A stretch of 14,874 nucleotides of DNA from an uncultured Spartobacteria bacterium. Its GTDB lineage: Bacteria; Verrucomicrobiota; Verrucomicrobiia; Chthoniobacterales; UBA6821. Every line of letters starts with the position of its first letter. The first letter of the stretch is position 1. Below the pieces are notes generated by a model. That model saw only the letters and a list, made by a program, of their open reading frames with translations. It was not told where the DNA came from and searched no databases. The translations under genes and the position numbers were made by a program. The DNA lies in the NCBI GenBank assembly GCA_903831635.1, contig CAIKYN010000196.1:1-14874 (forward strand), read 5' to 3'. Shown piece by piece: positions 1 through 7,380 of the stretch.

Positions 1-43
1 GCAGGGAGTAGGCATACTATCATGATCAACGCCCAGATCCTTC

Positions 44-3000
44 ATGCCGCCCCGTTTTAAAAACACCGAGGATCCAGAGCATCCTCCCGCCATGTCTGGA
101 ACACCGACGGCATGGAGAACCTTGGCTTTACTGGCTTTAGGAATAGCGATCTGGATTTTCTTCAACCCAATGTCCAGCGCAGTGCTAAGAGGTGGCCTTT
201 CACTTGCTGCTTGGGGGTATGGAGGGGAGTTGCACATGGATCAACTCTCCATCGCTGACGATGGATGGATTCAAGCGCGGGGGATTACTTGGCTTTTAGG
301 CCCGCCTAATCACCGAAGCAGTTTCAGGTCGGATGCGATAGGGGTGCGACTCGCCTCGTGGAAACAACTGCTTCATATTTCGGAGGGTGGCCCGCAGAGA
401 TTGGTAAGAGAGATAATGGTGGGCAAGACCAAAGTGCTGCTGGATACCAGAAGCGGCACACGCGCAGTCAAGCCGCTGATGAATTTCCCTGTAAGGAACA
501 TGCTTTCCTTGATACGCCCCTCCCTTTTTCTTCCTTCGGCATCCTTCACGTTAGGATCTGCTGATTTGGTAATGATTGGAGATCATCACCGAGTTGCAGT
601 AAATGGACTGGCGCTTCGTCTCCCGGATCGATGGGCCGGCCGGATTTCGTATGCGGATGGGTCGCTGGATATCGGGACCTGGCATCGCATCCTGCCCAAA
701 ACTTCCGCACCGGCTTCTTGGGAAGGTGGAACCCTCAGGCTGGGAGAGTTGGATTTGGGAAACGAGTTGCTCTTCAGAGAAACGACACTCCGACCGGTGA
801 GCGACGGCATTGATTTTGGAATCCGGGGAACAGTAGGCCAAGGACTGATACGGGGTGACGGCACTGTGAGTTCACTTTTAAATCCTAATCATCTTGAGCT
901 GACGCTTGTTGGGGAAGGTCTGGCTCTTGAGGCCTTTCGTGAGTGGATAAAGGACGAAAAGAAGGCGACGGGTTTCATCAGCCAAGCCCGATTGACTTTC
1001 CGTGGTGATCCCTCCAATCCAGTAGATGCCGACAGCTCACTACGCTTGATCGCCAGGGATTTCCGTTGGGAGGGAAAGGGATGGGAGTCACTGCGGTTAG
1101 TTGCCACCCTCACGGGGCGTAATCTCACCCTCTCCGAACTTCATCTCCAGCAGCAGGAGAATGAAGTGACTGCATCGGGTCAGAGCCATCTCCCGTCAGA
1201 TTGGCACGCGGCGCTTCGTGCCCCGTTCGCGGGAAAGTTTCATGCGGAGCTTGAAGATGCCAGTGCACTGGCGGGACTGGCCGGTCCGGAGTTTTCCCAG
1301 CTCGGCGGAGAGCTGCTTCTCGAGGGCGAAATCCACGGAGCGGAGAACATGGCCGAGGGTTATTGTAATCTCACAGGCACGGGCATGACCATTCGGAAGC
1401 TGCCACTCGATTGGGTGAAAGGATGCATGATCTTCGCCGGTGATCAGACTCGGCTGACCTCGCTGGAAGCATGGAGCGGGCGCGATCATCTCAATCTCAG
1501 GGGGCAAGTGGCCAACAAAAGACCCCATGCTTATAAGGCCGAGGCACAAGCCGATGTCCGCGACCTGACCAAGCGGCTTTCGCAGTTGGGAGTCACCACC
1601 GCGTCCGTGATTGGCGGCGGTGCCGTGAAGTTCCGCTGGCAGGGTGAGGGCACTGCGGATGGCCACACGGGATCCTTCCAGATGGAGGTTAATGATTGGG
1701 TGAGCAAATGGACGACCACAGGGATGTCGGGAGCCTTTGAGGGAACCTATGCACCTGGCAAAGTCGAACTCTCCAAGGCTAATTTCAAGCAGGACGACTT
1801 GACGTTGGGTCTCAAGCTATCGGCAGCGGCGGCCGCTTTCCGCGCTTCGGACATCGTGGCTACTCGTGCAGAAAAGTCGGTGCCGCTGGTGAAGGGAGAT
1901 CTGCTGCTTCCATTCAACGCGCTAGAATTCTGGCAGAGTGGAGACTTGTTCAAGACCATCGCCATGGATGGCCCGGCAGAAATCAATCTTACTTTGCAGG
2001 GGATCAAGGCTGAAGAGATTGCAGGGTTGTTGGGGCAGCAAAATCCTTTTGTGGGAACACTGGATGGCTCGATCACTGCAAAGGGAAGCCCGGCGAAACC
2101 GGTGATTCATTCCGCACTGAGTATCCGTAACTTTTCACCGAAGCAAGGCGGGCCGAAAGCAGATCTATCCATTGCAGTGGAGGCCGGGGACGGGAAGGCT
2201 AGTGCAAAACTCCTTCAGGAACCCGCGTCTGCGTCGCCTCTCTCTGTCGATCTCGAGGCGCCGATGCACTTGATTAAGGAACAAGGGACGATTCGCATGG
2301 GGGATACGGATCAGCCAATCCACGGATCCGCAACATTCCAACATGTTCCTTTGGACGGGTGGGTCAGCCTGATGAGGTTGGACTCCTGGCCGCTTAAGAA
2401 TGCACGCGTGGATGGGAAAATCCTCTTCTCCGGCGCTTGCCGACAACCCGTCATGGAAGGCGGCTTGCTGCTTGAAGCCGAGAAAGGACTACTGTTTGGC
2501 TCCCACACACTGGAGCATCTTTCCCTGCCCATTACGTTGTCTTCCTCGAAAGCGGTATTCGGATCTGGAAGTGCGGTCTACCGCGACAAGCCCGTGATGT
2601 TATCAGGAGAGCTCTCATGGGAACAATCCCCATGGAAAGGCGGACTTCGTCTCCAGGGAAAGGATCTACCGTTGACGCTTGGAAGTGGACTGGAAGCTTT
2701 AGCGGATGCCGATCTGGTGTTTGGTGCCACGACTCCGCAAACGCCCTTGTTGAACGGATCCCTGCAGTTGCACGGACTCACTGGAGTGCTGCATCCCGAT
2801 CTCACACCCTCCTTTGCCCAGCCAGCTTGTCTCCTCTCCTCTTCAGCGCCTGAGAGTTCCCGGAGTCCGGCGAGTGACAACGGATTAAAAAATCTGCAAA
2901 TCGATCTCTCGCTCCGCACCGATGGGCTGGTGTTTCTGGATCAGCAAACGAACAGCGCCCTTGCCCTAAATGTGAAAGCAGGTGGGGCTGCTCTTGACCC

Positions 3001-3436
3001 CTCTTTTTCAGGAATGGTCCAGGGAAAGAACATGGAGCTTACCCTTCCATGCGGCACTTTTTATGCGCCGCAAGTCAACGTGCTCCTCGAGGACTCGAGT
3101 TATACGCTCTCGGGTGACTACGCTTATGGACTTACCAAAGGTGGTTTATGCCTCCTTTCACTTAACGGTGTCTTTCCTCATCCGAAGATAGCTTTTGAAG
3201 GAGAGCCCGGGGTCATGGCTCCGGATCTTCTGATGGCTATGGCCGCCGGACGAGCCGAGTGGTTAAAGCGATATCTGACAGAAGGGTCATCATGGTGCCG
3301 GCAGAGCCTGATGTTTCCCCTCCCTGCGAAGAAATGGATGACCTCCCGCATGGGAGAGTACGAACCAGGAGCCCTCGGCTTCTACGGTGCGCCATGGGTT
3401 TGGAATTTTTCGACGGGAGGGAAATCTCAACAATAA
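44..3436 (+). CDS. TamB/AsmA-like large envelope protein, putative inter-membrane lipid transport
   Basis: The product is 1130 residues with one N-terminal hydrophobic segment (about residues 24-41, LALLALGIAIWIFF) and no other clear membrane span. The rest is a long run of alternating beta-strand-like stretches (for example LDIGTWHRILP, LSLRTDGLVFLD), as in AsmA/TamB/YdbH-type proteins that span the periplasm from an inner-membrane anchor. Near the C-terminus, 'SLNGVFPHPKIAFEGEPG' followed by 'PDLLMAMAAGR' resembles the end of TamB domains (a G-x-x-x-x-P-x-I-x-F pattern, then a D-x-L-x-x-x-x-x-G-R helix). Known relatives act in outer-membrane lipid transport or protein assembly; that role is inferred here. 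The start is uncertain: neither ATG 44 nor the in-frame ATG 92 (16 codons later, just before the anchor) has a good ribosome binding site. The gene ends 5 bases before yicC, so the two are probably co-transcribed. Confidence is high that the gene is real and moderate for the family. Confidence 0.72.
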   Translation: MPPRFKNTEDPEHPPAMSGTPTAWRTLALLALGIAIWIFFNPMSSAVLRGGLSLAAWGYGGELHMDQLSIADDGWIQARGITWLLGPPNHRSSFRSDAIGVRLASWKQLLHISEGGPQRLVREIMVGKTKVLLDTRSGTRAVKPLMNFPVRNMLSLIRPSLFLPSASFTLGSADLVMIGDHHRVAVNGLALRLPDRWAGRISYADGSLDIGTWHRILPKTSAPASWEGGTLRLGELDLGNELLFRETTLRPVSDGIDFGIRGTVGQGLIRGDGTVSSLLNPNHLELTLVGEGLALEAFREWIKDEKKATGFISQARLTFRGDPSNPVDADSSLRLIARDFRWEGKGWESLRLVATLTGRNLTLSELHLQQQENEVTASGQSHLPSDWHAALRAPFAGKFHAELEDASALAGLAGPEFSQLGGELLLEGEIHGAENMAEGYCNLTGTGMTIRKLPLDWVKGCMIFAGDQTRLTSLEAWSGRDHLNLRGQVANKRPHAYKAEAQADVRDLTKRLSQLGVTTASVIGGGAVKFRWQGEGTADGHTGSFQMEVNDWVSKWTTTGMSGAFEGTYAPGKVELSKANFKQDDLTLGLKLSAAAAAFRASDIVATRAEKSVPLVKGDLLLPFNALEFWQSGDLFKTIAMDGPAEINLTLQGIKAEEIAGLLGQQNPFVGTLDGSITAKGSPAKPVIHSALSIRNFSPKQGGPKADLSIAVEAGDGKASAKLLQEPASASPLSVDLEAPMHLIKEQGTIRMGDTDQPIHGSATFQHVPLDGWVSLMRLDSWPLKNARVDGKILFSGACRQPVMEGGLLLEAEKGLLFGSHTLEHLSLPITLSSSKAVFGSGSAVYRDKPVMLSGELSWEQSPWKGGLRLQGKDLPLTLGSGLEALADADLVFGATTPQTPLLNGSLQLHGLTGVLHPDLTPSFAQPACLLSSSAPESSRSPASDNGLKNLQIDLSLRTDGLVFLDQQTNSALALNVKAGGAALDPSFSGMVQGKNMELTLPCGTFYAPQVNVLLEDSSYTLSGDYAYGLTKGGLCLLSLNGVFPHPKIAFEGEPGVMAPDLLMAMAAGRAEWLKRYLTEGSSWCRQSLMFPLPAKKWMTSRMGEYEPGALGFYGAPWVWNFSTGGKSQQ

Positions 3437-3441
3437 AATTT

Positions 3442-4323
3442 ATGGAAAGTATGACAGGACACGGTCGCGGGAGTGCGCTCGCTGATGGTTGGCGAATCAG
3501 TGTGGAGTGCAGCTCGGTGAACCGGAAGGGGATCGAGATTGCGATCTCAATCCCGAAGCCCCTCTCCATGCTGGAGCCGAAACTACGGGAAATAATTCAG
3601 AAAAGAATCAGCCGCGGGCGTATCAACATTACGGTATCGCTCGAGAATGCCACCAGCGCGGAGGCATCGCCGAGCGTCATCGACAAGCAAGCTGCCCGAC
3701 GTGTTCTCAACGAACTCCAGGCCTTGCAGGCGGAGCTGGCCCTTCCTGGGGAAATTTCTTTGGAACTCTTGCTCCGATCCCCCGGTGTCGTCAGAAACGT
3801 TGGAGAGGAGACCCCGGATGCCGAGAAGCTCTGGCCTGTAGTGCAGCAATCACTTGGTGAAGCGCTGGATCGGATGATTACGATGAGGAAAAAGGAGGGG
3901 GCCCACCTCGTCACGGATATGCTCAAGCGCATCAAGCTTCTAGAGTCCGCCGCTAAGGCCATTCGAACCCGCGTTCCCGGAGTCCTCCGAACGCGGCGAG
4001 ATCACTTGAAGACACGGCTTGAAGAATTGGGCCTTCCTTTGCCGGTGAATGATCCTGCACTTGCCCGCGAACTCGCGTTCATGGCCGAGCGTAGCGATAT
4101 CACCGAGGAATTGACCCGTCTGGAGAGTCACTTCACCCAATGCAGAGAGTCACTGAACGGGAGAGAGCCCGCCGGAAGAACCCTCGATTATCTGGCGCAG
4201 GAAATGTTCCGCGAGTTCAACACCCTCGGTAACAAAGCCGGTGATGCCTCCATTTCCCAACGGGTCGTGCAATCCAAAGCAGAACTAGATAGAATACGAG
4301 AGCAGGTCGCCAATCTTGAGTAA
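3442..4323 (+). CDS. yicC: YicC family protein (putative endoribonuclease)
   Basis: The 293-residue product matches YicC/YloC throughout. It opens with MESMTGHGRG (family pattern SMTGfGR), followed by VECSSVNRKGIEI near residues 21-33. MRKKEGAHL lies at 148-156 (family MRxxEGxxL) and AERSDITEELTRLESH at about 215-230. The C-terminal signature GRTLDYLAQEMFRE and NTLGNKAGD spans about 245-268, and the protein closes on ELDRIREQVANLE. The family has been linked to RNA cleavage and turnover; nothing more specific can be read here. ATG 3442 was chosen because the family starts at this point. The reading frame is open 61 codons further upstream, but that stretch lies inside the preceding gene and is unlike YicC. 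There is no Shine-Dalgarno next to the start (GGGAGG lies about 20 bases away), so translational coupling to the gene 5 bases upstream is likely. gmk follows after 5 bases, the usual yicC-gmk pairing. Confidence 0.93.
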   Translation: MESMTGHGRGSALADGWRISVECSSVNRKGIEIAISIPKPLSMLEPKLREIIQKRISRGRINITVSLENATSAEASPSVIDKQAARRVLNELQALQAELALPGEISLELLLRSPGVVRNVGEETPDAEKLWPVVQQSLGEALDRMITMRKKEGAHLVTDMLKRIKLLESAAKAIRTRVPGVLRTRRDHLKTRLEELGLPLPVNDPALARELAFMAERSDITEELTRLESHFTQCRESLNGREPAGRTLDYLAQEMFREFNTLGNKAGDASISQRVVQSKAELDRIREQVANLE

Positions 4324-4328
4324 TCCTC

Positions 4329-4964
4329 GTGAATAATTCATCCCAGCACTTCCTTCGCTCCGGCATCCTCTTTGTAATTTCCGCGCCCTCTGGCGCTGGA
4401 AAGACCACGCTCTGTACCGCGCTCAGGCAGAAGCCCGATTTCGTCTGGTCCGTTTCTTGCACGACCCGCTCCCCCAGAGCCGGTGAGATCGATGGTGAGG
4501 ATTATCACTTTCTATCGCGTGAGGAATTCACCCGGCGTCTCGCTTCAAACGAATTTCTGGAGCATGCCGAGGTGCATGGAAACCATTATGGAACGCTAAA
4601 AGGGCCCGTGCTTGAAAATTTGAAGAATGGCATCGACGTCCTCCTCGATATTGATACGCACGGCGTCGACAACATCCGTGCCTGCGGGGATCCCATCATC
4701 CTTCAAGCCCTAGCCGATGTCTTCATCATGCCGCCAGATCTTGAGGAGCTCCGCCGCCGACTCATGCGCCGTGGCACAGAAACAGCCGAGCAGGTTGAGA
4801 TTCGGATGAGCAATGCAGCACGCGAGATGGAATGCTGGCGTGATTACCGCTACACAATCATCAGCGGCTCGATGGAAGAGAACATAGAAAAGTTCCGGGC
4901 GGTCATGCGCGCCGAGCGATATCTTAGCCGACGGATGTCCGTCGTGACGGAGGGGACTGCGTGA
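4329..4964 (+). CDS. gmk: Guanylate kinase
   Basis: This enzyme phosphorylates GMP (and dGMP) to GDP with ATP in the cytoplasm. The 211-residue product has the P-loop APSGAGKTT at residues 19-27. The GMP-binding region is SCTTRSPRAGEIDGEDYHF at 43-61, with Arg47, Arg50 and Tyr59. NHYGT follows at 85-89, DIDTHG at 107-112, where the family usually has DIDVQG, and the lid-type region RRRLMRRGTE at 142-151. Length and motif order are normal for bacterial Gmk. The start is GTG at 4329, 5 bases after yicC; no later start precedes the P-loop and there is no clear ribosome binding site. The last 4 bases (GTGA) overlap the start of the next gene, so the yicC-gmk-coaC segment is almost certainly one transcript. 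No rpoZ follows, although it often sits here in other bacteria. Confidence 0.96.
   Translation: MNNSSQHFLRSGILFVISAPSGAGKTTLCTALRQKPDFVWSVSCTTRSPRAGEIDGEDYHFLSREEFTRRLASNEFLEHAEVHGNHYGTLKGPVLENLKNGIDVLLDIDTHGVDNIRACGDPIILQALADVFIMPPDLEELRRRLMRRGTETAEQVEIRMSNAAREMECWRDYRYTIISGSMEENIEKFRAVMRAERYLSRRMSVVTEGTA
4949..4955 (+). promoter_or_regulatory. Ribosome binding site that decides the GTG start of coaC
   Basis: GGAGGGG lies 5 bases before GTG 4961, inside the end of gmk. It supports the GTG start and the 4-base overlap with gmk. It is one of only two strong Shine-Dalgarno sequences seen in the window. Confidence 0.7.
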
Positions 4965-5527
4965 ACGGAGAGCCGAAGTCCACGGGGAAAACGATCGTTC
5001 TAGGAATCAGCGGCTCGATCGCTGCGTATAAAGCATCCGAGATTGTCAGCCAGCTTCGTAAAGTGGGCCACGATGTCTTTGTGGTGATGACGCGTCGCGC
5101 TACCGAATTCATTACACCCCTTACGCTGGCGACCCTCTCGCGTCATCCCGTGCTTTGTGATCTCTCCGAAGAAAATGCCGGCGCATGGAAGCCGGGTCAT
5201 ATAGAGTTGGCGGATCGCGCAGATCTCCTGCTGATTGCTCCTGCGAGCGCGAACACCATCGTACGACTCTCGCATGGATTTGCGGATGACGCGCTCGGCG
5301 CTGTTGCGCTTGCAACACGCGCACCGCTTCTCATCGCACCGGCGATGAACGGAAAGATGTGGGATCATCCTGCGACAAGAATGAATGTCGAGACGCTGCA
5401 TAACCGCGGAGCCGCATTTGTCGGGCCTGCGGAAGGCATGCTTGCTTGCGGGTACGAAGGTCTCGGAAGGCTTGCCGAGGTTTCGGAGATCATTATGCAC
5501 GCGGAAAAAATTCTCGCTGCGCAGTAA
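4961..5527 (+). CDS. coaC: Phosphopantothenoylcysteine decarboxylase, stand-alone CoaC flavoprotein
   Basis: This FMN enzyme decarboxylates phosphopantothenoylcysteine to phosphopantetheine in coenzyme A synthesis. The 188-residue product has GSIAAYK at 18-24 (FMN loop), HIELAD at 80-85 with the catalytic His80, PASANT at 94-99, and PAMN followed by MW at 127-134. The substrate flap LACGYEGLGRL at 161-171 carries the key Cys163. All HFCD-family catalytic elements are present. In most bacteria this is only the N-terminal half of a fused CoaBC of about 400 residues. Here the frame stops cleanly at TAA, and the following 159 bases encode nothing like CoaB (phosphopantothenate-cysteine ligase). 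CoaB must therefore be elsewhere in the genome. The GTG start has a good ribosome binding site and overlaps gmk by 4 bases. Confidence 0.92.
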   Translation: MNGEPKSTGKTIVLGISGSIAAYKASEIVSQLRKVGHDVFVVMTRRATEFITPLTLATLSRHPVLCDLSEENAGAWKPGHIELADRADLLLIAPASANTIVRLSHGFADDALGAVALATRAPLLIAPAMNGKMWDHPATRMNVETLHNRGAAFVGPAEGMLACGYEGLGRLAEVSEIIMHAEKILAAQ

Positions 5528-5587
5528 GCGAGCGATCACTCCTCACGGTCGAGGGGCAAGTGTGAAGAAAAATTATCAGAAAATCCG

Positions 5588-5616
5588 TTGACGCACATCA
5601 TCGAGCAACTTATTCA
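5588..5616 (+). promoter_or_regulatory. Possible weak promoter for the KAP-repeat gene
   Basis: TTGACG at 5588-5593 is a good -35 match. After 17 bases comes TATTCA at 5611-5616, a poor -10 match (3 of 6) that overlaps the first DnaA-like box. The position upstream of a gene with its own terminator makes a promoter in this gap likely, but the exact hexamers are uncertain. Confidence 0.25.
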
Positions 5617-5650
5617 CATTCAGCAGTGATTTATTCACAAACTTTTCACA
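5610..5650 (+). promoter_or_regulatory. Cluster of DnaA-box-like 9-mers upstream of the KAP-repeat gene
   Basis: TTATTCACA occurs at 5610-5618 and again at 5631-5639, both matching the DnaA-box consensus TTWTNCACA. CTTTTCACA at 5642-5650 has one mismatch. The starts are 21 and 11 bases apart, so all three face the same side of the helix. A fourth one-mismatch site on the other strand is TGTGAAGAA at 5561-5569, next to an A/T-rich stretch (about 5565-5584). The sites could bind DnaA as a promoter control or titration site, or conceivably be part of an origin. They could also be chance or serve another regulator. Confidence 0.35.
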
Positions 5651-5670
5651 TAAGCCGCCCATGCGGAACA

Positions 5671-5680
5671 AAGGAGGTGG
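5671..5680 (+). promoter_or_regulatory. Strong Shine-Dalgarno of the KAP-repeat gene
   Basis: AAGGAGGTGG ends 6 bases before ATG 5687 and matches the 16S rRNA anti-Shine-Dalgarno almost completely. It is the strongest ribosome binding site in the window and suggests high expression of the short basic protein. Confidence 0.8.
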
Positions 5681-5686
5681 ATTGAA

Positions 5687-5875
5687 ATGCCCGTTAAGAA
5701 AAAAGCACCCGCAAAGAAAGCCGTTGCCAAGAAGGCTCCTGCTAAGAAAGTAGTCGCGAAGAAGGCTCCTGCTAAGAAAGCCGTCGCAAAGAAGGCCCCT
5801 GTAAAGAAAGCCGTCGTGAAGAAGGCTCCTGCAAAGAAGGCCCCTGCAAAGAAGGCCGTCGCAAAAAAGAAGTAA
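5687..5875 (+). CDS. Histone H1-like lysine-rich KAP-repeat protein (putative nucleoid protein)
   Basis: The 62-residue protein is made only of Lys, Ala, Pro and Val after the initial Met. After MPVKKK come eleven pentapeptides of the form (A/V)(P/V)(A/V)KK, mostly alternating APAKK and AVAKK, then a final K. It has 26 lysines and no acidic residue, so it is extremely basic and probably unfolded when free. Such tails resemble the C-terminal domain of eukaryotic histone H1 and of bacterial histone-like proteins (for example Hc1/Hc2 of Chlamydia and AlgP-type tails), which bind DNA without sequence specificity. A nucleoid or RNA-binding role is inferred. There is no globular domain. The gene stands alone, with a very strong ribosome binding site and a strong terminator 38 bases after its stop. 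The repeat would be prone to length change between strains. Confidence 0.85.
   Translation: MPVKKKAPAKKAVAKKAPAKKVVAKKAPAKKAVAKKAPVKKAVVKKAPAKKAPAKKAVAKKK
5702..5872 (+). repeat. In-frame tandem repeat, 15-base unit with 30-base super-period
   Basis: The coding region of the KAP-repeat protein consists of 15-base units ending in AAGAA(A/G) or AAAAAG. Near-identical blocks such as AAGAAGGCTCCTGCTAAGAA recur 30 bases apart. Third-position differences between units (GCT/GCA/GCC, GTC/GTT/GTA) show either old divergence or selection on the protein. Confidence 0.85.
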
Positions 5876-5913
5876 GTCCCTCCCGCCGGAACACCCTTTC
5901 GGCGACGAGCTAG

Positions 5914-5953
5914 AACTTGGGGGAAGCGCTACAAACGCTTCCCCCAAGTTTTG
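5914..5953 (+). terminator. Rho-independent terminator after the KAP-repeat gene
   Basis: A perfect 15-bp inverted repeat pairs 5914-5928 (AACTTGGGGGAAGCG) with 5936-5950 (CGCTTCCCCCAAGTT) around a 7-base loop, followed by TTGT. The G/C-rich core and T-rich end fit an intrinsic terminator for the + strand gene ending at 5875. It isolates that gene from the downstream monophosphatase gene. Confidence 0.88.
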
Positions 5954-6032
5954 TATGGAGCAGATGAATCGTGTTCTCTGTTCTCGCCGTTCCCTTCTCG
6001 ACCATATCCTATCCCTCCGTTAATTACTTTTC

Positions 6033-6788
6033 ATGGAAGAACTGATACTCACGACCGCGCGAGACGCGGCACTTGCCGCCGGTGGAATGATCCGCGGCCA
6101 CTTCGAGAAGGAACTCAATGTCGACGCGGCTGAAGCGCACGATATCAAACTCGAACTCGACCGCCGTTCCCAGGCTCTGATCGAGGCCCTCGTTTTAGGG
6201 ACCTTCCCCGACCATGCGATCTATGGGGAGGAGGGGATCCGCGGCGATCAGAGCGCGTCGGATCAGTGGATCATCGACCCGATCGACGGCACGGTGAATT
6301 TCTTCTACGGCATTCCTCACTTTGCGGTTTCCATTGCCCATCGTCGTAATGGATCACTCACCACTGGAGTAATCTATCAACCCATGACCGATGAGCTTTG
6401 GATCGCCTCGCGAGCCACCGGACAAGTCACGCTCAATGGGCGGCCCATTCACGTCAGCAGCCGCACCAAGCTCGCCGATGCGATCGTCGCCGTGGGAGTC
6501 TCGAAGACCGAGGCTGCTATTGAGAAGGGCCTGCCTATTCTGGGAGAGATGATGCGCTCGGCTCGCAAGACTCGCATGATGGGCAGCGCCGCGCTCGATA
6601 TAGCCTTTGTCGCATGCGGGCGTCTCGATGCCTACATTGAGAGTCAGATCAGCCTCTGGGACATCGCGGCCGGAATGCTCATGGTGGAGCTCGCCGGTGG
6701 TAAGGTCGACCTAAGGCCCCATGACACGATCCCTGACAAATACTCCTGCGTTGCCTGCGGAGGCGGAATCCCATTCGACCATCTTTAA
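6033..6788 (+). CDS. Inositol monophosphatase family protein (SuhB/CysQ-type phosphatase)
   Basis: The 251-residue product carries the full metal-dependent phosphatase signature of this family. GEEG lies at 65-68, with Glu66 and Glu67, and WIIDPIDGTVNF at 79-90, with metal ligands Asp82 and Asp85. LWDIAAG lies at 208-214 with Asp210, and ELDRRSQ at about 41-47 supplies the upstream Asp. Members hydrolyse inositol-1-phosphate, or other small phosphates such as 3'-phosphoadenosine-5'-phosphate, fructose-1,6-bisphosphate or histidinol phosphate. The substrate cannot be told from sequence here. No histidine gene adjoins, so a histidinol-phosphatase role is only a possibility. ATG 6033 places the usual N-terminal helix correctly; no Shine-Dalgarno precedes it. 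It lies downstream of a strong terminator, so it should have its own promoter in 5954-6032. It is cytoplasmic, with no signal peptide. Confidence 0.92.
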   Translation: MEELILTTARDAALAAGGMIRGHFEKELNVDAAEAHDIKLELDRRSQALIEALVLGTFPDHAIYGEEGIRGDQSASDQWIIDPIDGTVNFFYGIPHFAVSIAHRRNGSLTTGVIYQPMTDELWIASRATGQVTLNGRPIHVSSRTKLADAIVAVGVSKTEAAIEKGLPILGEMMRSARKTRMMGSAALDIAFVACGRLDAYIESQISLWDIAAGMLMVELAGGKVDLRPHDTIPDKYSCVACGGGIPFDHL

Positions 6789-6862
6789 ATCTAGCGCAGA
6801 GAAAGATAAAGACGCTGTTAGGAATCATCAGAGAGCCTGAACTTCTGGAAAATCATAAACCT

Positions 6863-7375
6863 ATGCCCGAACTTAGAATCACCCGCAGCGGCATCGGCTA
6901 CGATGTTCACCGTCTCGAGCAGGGAGAGGCTGACCGCCTGCTCGTGCTTGGTGGCGTGACGCTCCGGCATCCGCAGGGACTCACGCTCTCGGGCCACTCC
7001 GATGCGGATGTCCTCTGCCATGCGATTGCAGACGCACTGCTCGGGGCTGCAGGCCTGCAGGACATTGGACATTACTTTCCGAATACCGATGCCTCCATCC
7101 GCGGCATCTCCAGCTTGGAGATCCTGCGTCGGGTCTCCGCGATTATTGCCGATGCCGGAGGAACGATTATCAATGTTGACTCCACGCTGGTAGCCGAAGA
7201 GCCGAAGATCGGGCCATATGTCCTTGAGATGAGGGATAAGATCGCAGGAGCCATAGGGCTCGACTCCTCGCGTGTGGGTGTCAAGGCAACCACCAACGAG
7301 TGCTTGGGATTCCTGGGACGCGGGGAAGGTATTGCCGCACTGGCCACAGCATCCGTGGAGACCGCTGTCGAATAG
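6863..7375 (+). CDS. ispF: 2-C-methyl-D-erythritol 2,4-cyclodiphosphate synthase
   Basis: IspF cyclises CDP-methylerythritol 2-phosphate, releasing CMP, in the non-mevalonate isoprenoid pathway. The 170-residue product has GIGYDVHRL at 10-18, with metal ligands Asp14 and His16. GHSDADVLCHAIADALLGAA lies at 44-63, with the third ligand His53, and is followed by DIGHYFPNTD at 67-76. The C-terminal signature KATTNECLGF then GRGEGIA supplies the cytidine pocket. Length is normal (about 160). ispD, often adjacent or fused, is not in the window. The start ATG 6863 has no Shine-Dalgarno. The stop lies 5 bases before cysS, so the two share a transcript; this pairing of ispF with cysS also occurs in other bacteria. 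Confidence 0.95.
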   Translation: MPELRITRSGIGYDVHRLEQGEADRLLVLGGVTLRHPQGLTLSGHSDADVLCHAIADALLGAAGLQDIGHYFPNTDASIRGISSLEILRRVSAIIADAGGTIINVDSTLVAEEPKIGPYVLEMRDKIAGAIGLDSSRVGVKATTNECLGFLGRGEGIAALATASVETAVE

Positions 7376-7380
7376 AGCTC

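Noticed and set aside
1..60. Open frame from the window edge to TAA 58-60, possible tail of an upstream gene
   Set aside because: Only 19 codons are visible, with no recognisable sequence; it cannot be told from chance.
3259..3441. 61-codon in-frame upstream extension of yicC
   Set aside because: It lies wholly inside the TamB-like coding region and is unlike the family. YicC proteins begin at the SMTG motif, which starts just after ATG 3442.
5528..5686. Remnant of a CoaB domain after coaC by frameshift
   Set aside because: No frame in this gap encodes anything like CoaB, and the region is A/T-rich and too short.
5576..5947. 123-codon minus-strand frame opposite the KAP-repeat gene
   Set aside because: It is the antisense reading of the 15-base repeat, giving a periodic Gly/Leu/Ser/Arg protein, and it runs through the terminator hairpin.
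6794..6804. GCGCAGAGAAA, identical to part of the repeat element at 8823-8833
   Set aside because: Eleven bases with no matching second arm nearby; it may be a remnant but chance is as likely.
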